Below are positions 50,516 to 59,401 of a stretch of 64,000 nucleotides of DNA, in pieces (position 1 is the stretch's first letter; every line of letters begins with the position of its first letter). The DNA is taken from contig OY992501.1 in assembly GCA_963921215.1 (NCBI GenBank), positions 13,918,227 to 13,982,226 on the forward strand, read 5' to 3'. The notes under the pieces were generated by a model. That model was not told where the DNA came from and did not search any database. It was given only the letters and a program-made list of their open reading frames with translations. A program made the position numbers and the translations under genes. The stretch is from Scoparia ambigualis (Eukaryota > Arthropoda > Insecta > Lepidoptera > Crambidae).

Positions 50516-50610
50516 ACTAGCCAGCCCGCGACTTCGGCCGTGTGAACCCCCCGTGTCCCGTGACGAATTTCCAAAAAAAATCCTAAAATCATAACTAAAA
50601 ATAATTAGGC
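50516..50610 (-). mobile_element. Helitron-like 3' end, minus strand
   Basis: ACTAGCCAGCCCGCGACTTC then GGCCGTGTGAACCCC is the reverse complement of the usual 3' end (GTTCACGCGGACGAAGTCGC...CTAG). The interior extends right to an AAAATCCTAAAATC block. The other end was not found. Confidence 0.6.
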
Positions 50611-50642
50611 AAATAGGTGCAATCGTTCTAAGGCGATGTGCG

Positions 50643-50733
50643 TACAGTCACGAGCACCAATATGTATACACTTTAACTCTCATTCCATTGTATTAAGAGT
50701 TACAATTGTTTACATATTTTTGCTCGTGACGTA
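50643..50733. mobile_element. 91-bp MITE family M2, copy 1
   Basis: The ends are TACAGTCACGAGC and GCTCGTGACGTA (one base lost). The interior CACTTTAACTCTCATTCCAT then TGTATTAAGAGTTACAATTG has an inverse copy at 55679-55769. TA-bounded ends and small size suggest a Tc1/mariner-type MITE. Confidence 0.82.
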
Positions 50734-50879
50734 CCTACAAACAATTCGGAAATTGATTTTTATTAATATAGATATAGAGATGGATATAGAGATTCAGAAA
50801 CCCAGATTCCAGTATCAGTCGCGTAGATTACGAACAAGAACCTTGTAACTTCTGTATCTAAGTATATTAATAGGTAAAA

Positions 50880-51086
50880 ATTAAATTCCGAAATGTTTGT
50901 ACGCGCATCACTTCAGAACGGCTCGACCGATTTGGCTGATTCCTTTTTTGTTGTGTTCGTAATTGTCAGGACAACCTTGTCCTTCAACACAAACCTTTGT
51001 GTGAAAGAAAATATTGGAAATTGTCACGGGATACAGGGTGTTCACGCGGACGAAGTCGCGGGGGGGGGGGGGGGGGGTCGCTAGTA
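50880..51086 (+). mobile_element. Helitron-like 3' end with a G18 tract
   Basis: AACGGCTCGACCGATTTGGC, GTCAGGACAACCTTGTCCTT and GTTCACGCGGACGAAGTCGC lead into G18 (51060-51077), then TCGCTAG before T. In other copies this position is a GC hairpin (GGGCGGCCG-like). The G run replaces it. The left end is approximate. Confidence 0.7.
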
Positions 51087-51089
51087 GGT

Positions 51090-51675
51090 ACTTTGTAAAA
51101 ATAAATCTGTTGATCTTACAGCACATGTAATTTAATAATATAAGTTATCACCCCTATTGCATTTGATCACATTTATTTTTACAAGATTTTTTTAAATTTA
51201 TTTTATTGTTTATACTTTTAAGTTGCTGGTTTTATTTTTAATTTTACTATCGGCGCCTGCACCGATCCAATAAAGCATAACAAGCTGATTTGTGTATATT
51301 TAAATAACGTTAAGCGTTATTTACTCGAAAAGCATTACGTTATAATTTATAGTCGTGCTTATTACTTCCCACGCGCTTTGTATCGCCGCCATTGTAGGAA
51401 ATTCCACACAAGATGACAATAAAAACGCCTAATGGCTTCTTTTGTGGGTTTATGCCAATACTAATTTGAATAAATTTGTAAAGAACTGATTCTGAGTAGG
51501 CCTACGATTATATAAATGCCTACACTATAACAATATCGTTCGCATCGCCAATTCATAATGACCGCGCGTACACTTTGTGATCTGTAGTAGTCATTGTCAT
51601 CATCAGTTATAAATTTGTTTATTACTTGCGATGAATTTCTTTATTTTTCACTTCTACCAAAAAACTTACATCATA
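51090..51675. other. AT-rich DNA, nothing recognised
   Basis: No feature identified. Confidence 0.4.
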
Positions 51676-51677
51676 TA

Positions 51678-51922
51678 TCCACTACTATTATCCCCGAAGG
51701 GTTAGTCCAAGACTAGGCAATGAGGACAACAAAAGCAGTCCTCTACCATAGTCCACTTTTCACCAAGTAGCGACTGCTCATATCCTCAGCGTGACGGGCG
51801 GCAAGCCCATCGGCCCTTTATGCTGCTGGACGTATGTGCAGTCTTTAGTCCGTTAGTCGCTTTTTACGACACCCAAGGGAAGAGAGGGAGTGGTAGTATT
51901 CTTTCACGCGACACGGTCAAAA
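51678..51922 (-). mobile_element. Family A repeat, minus strand
   Basis: ATTATCCCCGAAGGGTTAGT, GACTAGGCAATGAGGAC, TTTTCACCAAGTAGCGACTG, TTAGTCCGTTAGTCGC and TTCTTTCACGCGACACGGTC in order. Near full length. Confidence 0.84.
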
Positions 51923-52044
51923 AAATCAATTACTCACCCAAATAGATGCAACAGTTCTGAAGTAATAACATAACATACATTTGTGTCAATTGATTATTAC
52001 AACATATAACAAGTTACAGTCAATGGTACAAGATTTTTTTTTTG

Positions 52045-52140
52045 CTAGTCTGTACTGTCGTCCCACTGCTGGGCAAAGGCCTCCCCCAAGTCCCTCCATC
52101 CGTCTCTATTCTGAGCCACCTCATGCCAGTCAGTGTGGTG
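52045..52140 (-). pseudogene. Last 30 codons of an RTE-type polymerase
   Basis: The minus strand reads DWHEVAQNRDGWRDLGEAF and AQQWDDSTD, then stop. This HxxAxxRxxWRxLGEAFxQQW ending is the conserved C-terminus of insect RTE polymerases and matches the end of the fragment at 22965-23460. Nothing upstream of it is preserved. Confidence 0.75.
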
Positions 52141-52165
52141 TACAAGTACAAGATTATTAATCATT

Positions 52166-52432
52166 GACGACCTCCTTGGTCGAGTGGTTTGTACACCGGT
52201 TTTCATGGTGTCGCCATCTCTGAGGTTCCAGATTCGATCCCCGGTCGGGTCAATTTAGAAATAATTGTTTTTCTAAATTGTTTAAGGTCTGGGTGTTTTC
52301 TATGTATAATAAGTATGTATTTAAGTATTTTAAGTATGTTTATCCGTTGTCTAGTAACCATTTAACGAGTTTCTTAGAAGCTTCTCTTGGGCTAGATAAT
52401 TGGTGTGATCGTAGGTAAGTTTATTTATTTAT
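52166..52432 (+). mobile_element. tRNA-derived SINE, family B, full length
   Basis: The head has an A-box-like CTTGGTCGAGTGGTTTG and a B-box-like AGATTCGATCCCCGG. The body is GGTCTGGGTGTTTTCTATGT, GTTTATCCGTTGTCTAGTAA, GGGCTAGATAATTGGTGTGA and the tail (TTTA)n. The truncated copy at 3690-3835 lacks the head. Confidence 0.78.
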
Positions 52433-52620
52433 TTAATCAATAATTGCATAAGACTAGAACCCAATACAAAATAAATTTCCCAAATACTGGGAGTGTGATT
52501 GATCAATAGGTGGGTTTTATTAACTGCTACACTAACAGGAACAAAAAGTTTTTGTGCATTTTCCGTGCTTAGATGATCGGAGAAATGGAGTGGCAACCTA
52601 TCTCCTTTCCCGCTTATTAA

Positions 52621-52930
52621 AGGTCTTCTTCACATACGTAACGGGAAATTTCCCGGTCGGGACGAGGCACGGGCCGCACGGGGGGCTGCACGGGGCGTGC
52701 GGGACGAGGCCTCCTGTCCCGTCCCGCCCCGCACGCCCGCGCGGCCCGTGTGCTCTGTGCTCTTCGCATACGTAACGGGAAATTTCCTGGACGGGACAGA
52801 GCACACGGGCCGCGCGGGCGTGCGGGGCGGGACGGGACAGGAGGCCTCGTCCCGCACGCCCCGTGCAGCCCCCCGTGCGGCCCGTGCCTCGTCCTGACCG
52901 GGAAATTTCCCGTTACGTATGCGAAGACCT
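52621..52930. mobile_element. GC-rich 310-bp palindrome made of two inverted MITE copies
   Basis: Left arm 52621-52757 and right arm 52797-52930 are inverse copies with few differences and very high GC (GGGCCGCACGGGGGGCTGCA, CGTCCCGCCCCGCACGCCCG). The motif CATACGTAACGGGAAATTTC marks both outer ends and occurs a third time in the 39-nt centre (52758-52796). 52762-52930 alone reads as a 169-bp MITE with inverted ends starting CTTCGCATACG. The left half would be a second, partly deleted copy in head-to-head order. Frames that cross the palindrome on both strands are not coding. Confidence 0.85.
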
Positions 52931-53030
52931 AAGTCGGGTCGGCGGCATGGACGGTAGGCGGTGGCGGGGGCGAAAGCGGGGGCGGAGGCGGCAGCGATGG
53001 CGGGGACCTGGTGCAGCCGTAGCATCTCAT
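52931..53030 (+). repeat. GGC/GCG-rich low-complexity stretch
   Basis: GGCGGTGGCGGGGGCGAAAG, GCGGAGGCGGCAGCGATGGC: imperfect trinucleotide-like purine-rich GC sequence adjoining the palindrome. Confidence 0.7.
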
Positions 53031-53335
53031 CAGCGTAGAATCCCTGTATAATCTCAACGTCGGAAGTGCATTAAAACCTATAAATAGCTGTTATTGATCA
53101 AGCAATAACATAAAATTGTTTGCTACTATGTTAACGATGATTGCAGTGGGTAACACTTTATGACCGTAGGTGCTAAGAGGGGCGGGTGTCAATAGAACTT
53201 GTTTGTCCGTCAAACAGTAGACCGCCTGACTAAGCAATCAACAACTTTTTTATGGTGTCAATGGCAATGTCAATTGCTGTGTTTTTTTTGAGAGTAACTA
53301 CTACTAGATACAGTGAAATTATACATATATACGTA
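53031..53335. other. Nothing recognised
   Basis: Unremarkable AT-rich DNA. Confidence 0.4.
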
Positions 53336-53912
53336 TAATTACGAGTATTATCCCCGAAGGGTTAGTCAGAGACTAGGCAATGAGGACCGCAAAAGCAGTC
53401 CTCACCATAGTCCGCTTTTCACCAAATACACTGAAAGAGCAAAAAGATTGATTTTGCACGGGTTGGCGACACATTAGTTGAATTAACAAAGTGATGGGTT
53501 AAAGCAACATGAACAAATTGTTGTTTTCACAGAAAAGTTTATGTTGATATGAAAACAGTTGTTTTTACCTATTTGTACATGTTGGCGTAACAATTCATGC
53601 ATAATTCAATAGGTAATTGTTGATTTTACTATTCCAGTTGTTGAAATAAGATATATGTAATAAGTTCAAATTACCGTAACTGATCAATAATACAGATTTT
53701 GTTCATTCAACAAAACTCAAGAGTAGGTGCTTTAATAACCCTAAAATTTTGTTGAAATATGGTAAACCCAACTAATAATTTCTTTCCGTGTAGCGACTGC
53801 ACATGTGCTCAGCGTGACAGGTGGTGAGCCCATCGCCGCTCAATGCTTATGGATGTATGTGCAGTCTTTAGTCCGAATTCTTTCACCGCTACGCGACGCG
53901 GTTATTAATTAG
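53336..53912 (-). mobile_element. Family A repeat split by a MITE
   Basis: 53336-53428 carries ATTATCCCCGAAGGGTTAGT to TTTTCACCAAATA. 53791-53912 continues TAGCGACTGCACATGTGCTC to CACCGCTACGCGACGCGGTT. Removing 53429-53790 and one TA restores ACCAAATAGCGACTG, the standard family sequence. Confidence 0.88.
53429..53790. mobile_element. 362-bp TA-flanked MITE inside the family A repeat
   Basis: Ends CACTGAAAGA and TCTTTCCGTG are inverse with one mismatch. TA is present on both sides (53427-53428, 53791-53792). TA duplication points to the Tc1/mariner superfamily or another TA-targeting group. The interior is AT-rich and repeats TTGTTTTCAC, CAGTTGTTTTTACC and CCAGTTGTTG-like motifs. No coding frame. 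Confidence 0.88.
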
Positions 53913-53918
53913 TGAAAT

Positions 53919-53992
53919 GAAATTAGTGAAACTATAGGGCGTAGGGATAACAACTGAAATTAGTGAAACTATAGGGCGTAGGGATAACAACT
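53919..53992 (+). repeat. Perfect 37-bp tandem duplication
   Basis: GAAATTAGTGAAACTATAGG then GCGTAGGGATAACAACT occurs twice without a difference, so the duplication is recent. Confidence 0.95.
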
Positions 53993-54007
53993 GAAGCTGA
54001 AGCGACG

Positions 54008-54045
54008 TCAAGGGTATCAAACGCGCGCGCGATTGATACCCTTGA
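54008..54045. repeat. Hairpin with a (CG)n loop
   Basis: TCAAGGGTATCAA pairs perfectly with TTGATACCCTTGA around ACGCGCGCGCGA. The alternating CG loop is unusual for this AT-rich DNA. Confidence 0.9.
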
Positions 54046-54070
54046 TGCCGCGCGTCGTCCATGGCACAAT

Positions 54071-54357
54071 TAGGGTTGCCAACTATACTAATAAAAACAG
54101 TATTATACTGTTTTTCACTACATTACCTTTATTTTTACTGTTGAACAGAAATAAAGTGTCCAAAATACTGTTTTAGTATCACTGTACTTACCATATATAC
54201 CTGTTTTTAAAAGTAAAAAAGTTGCGAACGTTGTCCGCGCGGGCAGCGCAGCCATATTTAAATTTTTGAAAAAATAAAATACTGTCTACTTTTCTACAAT
54301 TCTGTTTATTTTTCTTATCTAACCTTAAAATACTTTTTTTAAATGTTGGCAACCCTA
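54071..54357. mobile_element. hAT-type MITE, 287 bp, 8-bp target duplication
   Basis: Ends TAGGGTTGCCAAC and GTTGGCAACCCTA are perfect inverted repeats. GGCACAAT is duplicated at 54063-54070 and 54358-54365. Inside, ACAGTATTATACTGTTTTTC and AATACTGTTTTAGTATCACT give further local symmetry. The end resembles that of the element at 15996-16391 (TAGGGTTACCAGAT). Confidence 0.92.
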
Positions 54358-54365
54358 GGCACAAT

Positions 54366-55200
54366 TACACATAATATTATGTGTATTGTGTCCATGGGCT
54401 GACGCGTCCTACTTTGCGTTTGCCTAAACGCCGTCTCCGCTATAATAGGACAAGACTATTCCAAAGCTCATCCGTCCCTCTACAGATATGATCGGCCCAC
54501 ATCCACTTCAGGTTAATTATGCGAGCGAAAGAGATCAGTTTTAGTGATAGGACCGCCTTTTATATCTATGTGTCTGTGTCAAAATGTTTTAATGAAGTAC
54601 AGGTGTACTGTTAGTACATTTATCTTTTTACCACGCATAAAGCACCTTCGTGAATAGCATAATATGTAGCATAAAAAATTATAGCTTTACCTATTAATGC
54701 CAACCACTAGTAAAATGGCCACTAGAAAAAGTTACGCAAACCCAATCACATAGCGGTGTTTAGAAACTAAAGTCCTTAAGCCGTTGGCGTTACGACACGA
54801 CAGGCTTACGGACATTTAAATTTTCATTAGGTAAGTGCATCTTCGTTATGAAACGCCTAATCTAATCCCACTGTCGACGTCTTTAATTACAATTACCACT
54901 TGAACTTTGCGTGACGACGTGTCTGTTTGTTGATTATTCGAAAACCGAAGATATGCGAATAATTCGTTTAAATTACTTTATAGTATTCGATTGAGTAAGT
55001 ACTTAGTTTTATAACAGTGCGTGGTTTTGAACGGTGTGGTAATATTCCATTCATTTAGAATTTGAAACACGAACAGCTAGGGTTGAACGCGAGAAATCGT
55101 AGTGTAAGCCCCATAACTATACGTTATACTACTGACGTGAACCAACTCCTACACGGTCATTTAAGATTTCTAGATGGGTTAACAGTTAACAATATTCAAT
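54366..55200. other. AT-rich DNA, nothing recognised
   Basis: An 80-codon frame at 55062-55304 runs into the foldback element and shows no domain. Confidence 0.4.
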
Positions 55201-55207
55201 GTGTGAA

Positions 55208-55562
55208 GAGGATTTACGCATTTCGGTTTCCCATACAAAATTCCAAGTCGAAATTTTTAAAAACCAATAAGCCAATTTTTATGAAACTTTGCATGTTAAA
55301 GTAAAACTCAGTGACCTAAATAGTTTGTTGAAAACATTTTTAAAAAACGTTAATTTAGCTGAGTTATTGTGTTTTAAAGTCCACTATAGAAAGTTTTAAA
55401 TCGCAATAACTTAGTTAAATATACGTTTTTTAAAAAATGTTTTCAACAAAATATTTAGATCCCTGTGTTTTTAGCATGCAAAGTTTCATCAAAATTGGCT
55501 GATTAGTTTTTAAAAATTTCGAGTTGGAAGTTTGTATGGAAATCCGAAATGCATAAACCCTC
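55208..55562. mobile_element. Foldback element, arms about 165 bp
   Basis: Left GAGGATTTACGCATTTCGG and right inverse GAGGGTTTATGCATTTCGG open the arms. They share CGAAATTTTTAAAAAC, GAAACTTTGCATG, TTTGTTGAAAACATTTTT-like and AAAAACGT blocks. The centre is about 55370-55390. The arms differ at perhaps one position in ten. No coding function. Confidence 0.82.
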
Positions 55563-55629
55563 ATAAAGGCGCATTAATAATAATCTTTAACAAAGCATAC
55601 CTAAGTATAAGTAATTCAAAACAACAAAA

Positions 55630-55670
55630 ATAATCCGACTGATTGGCGTGGTCGTCATCCAGTCGGATTC
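55630..55670. repeat. Small hairpin
   Basis: TAATCCGACT pairs with AGTCGGATT across 20 nt. It lies just left of the M2 MITE. Confidence 0.7.
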
Positions 55671-55678
55671 TTTTAAGG

Positions 55679-55769
55679 TACAGTCACGAGGAAAAAAGTA
55701 AGCAATTGTAACTTTTAATACAATGGAATAAGAGTCAAAGTGTATTGCATATTGGTGCTCGTGACTGTA
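55679..55769. mobile_element. 91-bp MITE family M2, copy 2
   Basis: TACAGTCACGAG at the left and GTGCTCGTGACTGTA at the right. The core CAATTGTAACTTTTAATACA then ATGGAATAAGAGTCAAAGTG is inverse to copy 1 at 50643-50733. Both copies are exactly 91 bp. Confidence 0.85.
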
Positions 55770-55779
55770 CATACATACA

Positions 55780-56036
55780 TACTTATAATCACGACTATTA
55801 TCCTCGATGGGTTAGTCAGAGACTAGGCAATGAGGACAGCAAAAGTAGTCCTCTGCCATGGCCCACGTTTCACCAAACAGCGACTACACATGTGCTCAGC
55901 GTGATAGGTGGTGAGCCCATCGGCGCTCTATGCTGTTGGATGTATGTGCAGTTTTTAGTCCGTTAGTCGCCTTTTACGACAACTAAGGGAAGAGAATGGT
56001 GGTAGTATTCTTTCACCGCTACGTGACACGGTTATT
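55780..56036 (-). mobile_element. Family A repeat, full length, minus strand
   Basis: ATAATCACGACTATTATCCT, TCGATGGGTTAGTCAGAGAC, CGTTTCACCAAACAGCGACT, TTAGTCCGTTAGTCGCC, then CACCGCTACGTGACACGGTT. It adjoins the M2 MITE at the left and the LINE-tail family D at the right. Confidence 0.86.
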
Positions 56037-56037
56037 C

Positions 56038-56460
56038 TTTTTTTTATGTAAGAAGGAGGCAATCGAGTAGACGGGTCACCTGATGGAGATCAATAACCGC
56101 CGCCCATGGACACCCGCAAAACCAGAGGAGATGCAGATGCGTTGCCGACCTTTAAGAAAGAAATAGCGTTAGGGAAGGAATAGGAATTGTGAGGAGGCGG
56201 GGACGGGCCTCCGGAACTCTCACTGGCCGGACGAAATACAACACCACCAAGTGCCATTATTTCACGCCGGATATTCTTGATAGGGTGGAATAACCCCGGG
56301 GGAACCGGCCTAATGCGTGCTGCAACGCGGCGTGGCTCTACCACTCCGTCAGTGTCACTCATTTAGCACCACCCAGGGGTCAAGTGTAGGGTCTCAATGG
56401 TAAACCTACGGACGCGAGTAACTTTAACTCCAAAATCTTTTAGGGTGGTCTTTAATAACT
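56038..56460 (-). mobile_element. LINE-tail family D, longest copy, with a 90-codon frame
   Basis: On the minus strand ATG at 56362 opens 90 codons (MSDTDGVVEPRRVAARIRPV, PPGLFHPIKNIRREIMALGG) to a stop at 56090. The frame extends through the repeat shared with 39541-39785 (AATATCCGGCGTGAAATAAT and CTATTTCTTTCTTAAAGGTC), so it is repeat-derived. Upstream AGACCCTACACTTGACCCCT precedes it. The 3' end is ATCAGGTGACCCGTCTACTC and AAAAAAAAGAATAA. Whether the family has a coding parent is unknown. Confidence 0.6.
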
Positions 56461-56684
56461 ATTTCTGCTGCCTAGCGGCATGGTTTTGCATTGTTCCTTG
56501 TATGGCCCTTGTTTTGGCCACACGTCCGTGAGCTGCGATGGCGGCTTTGCATCAGGCGGTAGTCGTATGCTCATTCGTGGGCTCAGTGGCCGTGATAATA
56601 GAATAAAGCTAAAGCAGAGATTTACGAAATTGGTTCAAAGAAAAAGGCTTTTGATTTTATTATTTTTTTAGTAGATTACCTAAT

Positions 56685-56930
56685 ATTTTAATACTACCAC
56701 CCCCTCTCTTCCATTAGGTGAAGTTGGGTGTCGTAAAAGGCGACTAACGGACTAAAGACAGCATATATATCCATCATATAGACGGTGATGGGCTCACCAC
56801 CTGTCACGCTGAACTCATGTGCAGTCGCTATTTGGTAAAAAGTGGACTATGGTACAGGACTGCTTTTGTCGTCCTCATTGCCTAGTCTCTGACTAACCCT
56901 TAGGAGGATAATTGTCGTGATATGTATATG
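56685..56930 (+). mobile_element. Family A repeat
   Basis: ATACTACCACCCCCTCTCTT, GTCGTAAAAGGCGACTAACG, GATGGGCTCACCACCTGTCA, CTATTTGGTAAAAAGTGGAC and CCCTTAGGAGGATAATTGTC. The first about 20 bp of the family are missing and GTGAAGTTGG is inserted near the start. Confidence 0.84.
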
Positions 56931-57014
56931 AATGAATGATTTATTTAAAGTTTTAGGGCATGTTATGATTCTCGTCGTGTTAATTCTGACCTGAGACCAG
57001 CAGTGGGGCGTTTA

Positions 57015-57076
57015 TAGGCCTATGAGGATAATTAAAATCTGTATTCCGATTATAATTATCCTCATAGGCCTATAAA
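57015..57076. repeat. Hairpin, about 20-bp arms
   Basis: ATAGGCCTATGAGGATAATT is inverse to AATTATCCTCATAGGCCTAT across about 20 nt. The left part begins in an RTE-tail echo (AGCAGTGGGGCGTTTATAGG), so the hairpin grew from a tail fragment copied in inverse. Confidence 0.8.
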
Positions 57077-57246
57077 CTGATAAAAAGTAAAGTAACTGAT
57101 AAAAGTACTACTAAATATTCTCGAGTAAGAAGCAAAGGGTAAACAGGTACCTACTAATTCAGATCAGCATTAAAATTTTAACATAATAAATTACCTAGTT
57201 ATTTTTGTTACTGGCTGAAGAAAACAGAATAGACGACACTTCGTCT

Positions 57247-57249
<3 letters not shown>

Positions 57250-57282
<33 letters not shown>
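57250..57282 (+). repeat. (CA)16 microsatellite
   Basis: An uninterrupted CA run directly after the small hairpin GAATAGACGA...TCGTCTATTC (57227-57250). The frames of alternating His/Thr or Val/Cys that cross it are not coding. Confidence 0.97.
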
Positions 57283-57285
<3 letters not shown>

Positions 57286-57289
57286 CACT

Positions 57290-59400
57290 TACTGTACTTG
57301 TATTTTGATGCTGAACTCTCCGTAGCACTCCAAACTAATGAACGAATATTAGTCAAAGTCAACGTTACAAAGCGACCCGAAATTAATTCGTACAAGTAGC
57401 CATCTCCATATGTGGCTATGAAAATCCTGTTACACAAAGGTTTCATCAGTATCTGAAATTCCATTCATTAGCGAGCCAAATACTGATCCGGGTATCCAAA
57501 TTCGCCATAGCATTCCTAAATGCCACTCTCAGAATTGTTCATTTGTTTTAAGTGCTGTCCATGATCTAAAGCTAAACCATGGACGAATATTACGTCCATA
57601 AGCTAAACGGATGAAACATAGACGAGACTGATTAAGACAGAAGAACTGCACAGTACCTAAAATGAATTGTTATTTTATTATTTATGTTTGTTTTGTGTAA
57701 GATTTATTATTTTGTTGTGTTTAGTATTTTTTTATACTTAAAATAAAATATAATTGACTGAAATGTACTTTTGCATGCCCCCCATAGCTAGCTGAATAGC
57801 ATGCGTTAAAACGTAATTATAAGTATTATCAGGGTCATTAATTTCAACGTATTTACATTAATACTCCTAAATTGATAATAATAAAAGATTTGTTTCTGAT
57901 GACCTTGTTTCGGAACTTTAATTAAGTCCATATTAAAATTGGCAGTATTCGAGAACTTCGAAGATCCTTTTGCTGCCCTGTGTTTTTACATCAGTGGTTG
58001 TCTTTAGACTTTGACAATACTCAGAATGTGCAAAATGTAACGAGACGTCATAACGCACTTCCAAAATTAAATTCAACCACATTTTTTAATCCACGCGGCT
58101 ATGGCTCATAAACTTCAGGGTTCCTTATTAAAGTAAAAGTAGGCTAAAAGACAAACCGGGAAGTTCCTGGTCGACCACCTTTTGGCTTTTTTGAAATGCA
58201 TTAGAATTGTAATTGCAATTTATGTAAGCTTTTAAGACATTTGACGTGCTAGTACTCTTTACTATCTTTTACATAGGCACTTCTAAGATCGAGTGATTTT
58301 ACAAAATGCTTATAATTTATTAAGAATCAAGGGTAATTAGGCTTATAAATGCGCGTATAATACTACTGTTCTTACAAATGTTACATAAAGTAAGCTTAGA
58401 CACATTTTAAAGAATAAGTTATAAGTAAGTAAGTAAGTAAGTGTATCGTTTCCGAAGGAGCATACTTTGAAGGCGATAAAATAAATTTGAATGAATATCT
58501 AACATTACGTGTATTATTGATCTTTTCCCGGTACTTTCTTGACAGAGTAGTATATCCCAATCTTCATCCCTACAGTTAAATTAGTTTAATCCATACTTTT
58601 GAAGACGGTGCCAATGCCAAGCCAAATTAAATGCACAAGAAATAATACACAAAAACAGGAGTACCAAAAAAACAGAAACTAAATTTTGAACGTAGGTAAC
58701 AATGTAATTGTGAGTACTTTCAGAATATTTCCTGACAATCACAAACACAACAAAAAAGAATTAGGCAAATAGATGCAGTGAATTAAAATTGATACGCTAA
58801 CTACATTCGTTGCCATTGATTATCATTAGTATGTACTATAGTTCGTTAGATTAGTTGTTAAGTCTTAACTACAAGTTAGTTAACTGTTTTTTTTATTAGT
58901 ATTGACGTGAATAAGCGCCTGTAAAGGTTTACATTGAATAAATAATTTGACCTTTGACTTTTTATTTACATAGACGATTGTTCTTACCTAATTACTTTTA
59001 TTTAAACAAAAATATATTTTTTTAATAAAAATACGTGGAACAATTCATTACTTAAAGGACTTCGTCTGAAAACCAACTTCCAGACTATATTTCTAATGAT
59101 GACGTGACACAACACAATATAAGCCAAGCCGGAGACATTGTTGCAGCTATTTACTGCTCACTTTTACTCTACTTACATTTTGATTTGACAAAAGGTTTTA
59201 TTTATTTATTTAGTGTAGGAGTAAAAAGTTAAATTCAAAAACATTTTTGTTTTCAACAGCATTTGTTCAAGAGTCTTGTCAAAAAAAAATATCATGGCAA
59301 AAACAGAAACTACGGGGGCAACGCGCCGGCCGGGTGCGAACCGGAATAACAACTTTTTCAATATGGGTGCATACCGGCCGGGGGCAAACCGGACTGGGGC
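57290..59400. other. 2 kb of AT-rich DNA without recognisable genes
   Basis: A (TAAG)5 run lies at about 58421-58441. No gene, terminus or copy of a repeat used elsewhere in the window was recognised. Confidence 0.45.
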
Positions 59401-59401
59401 C

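Noticed and set aside
52554..53051. Several long Arg/Pro/Gly-rich frames on both strands, up to 131 codons
   Set aside because: They cross the GC-rich palindrome on both strands. High GC lowers stop frequency, and mirrored residues appear on both strands, as expected from the inverted repeat.
57205..57464. Open frames through the CA repeat
   Set aside because: They consist of His-Thr or Val-Cys dipeptides from the microsatellite.
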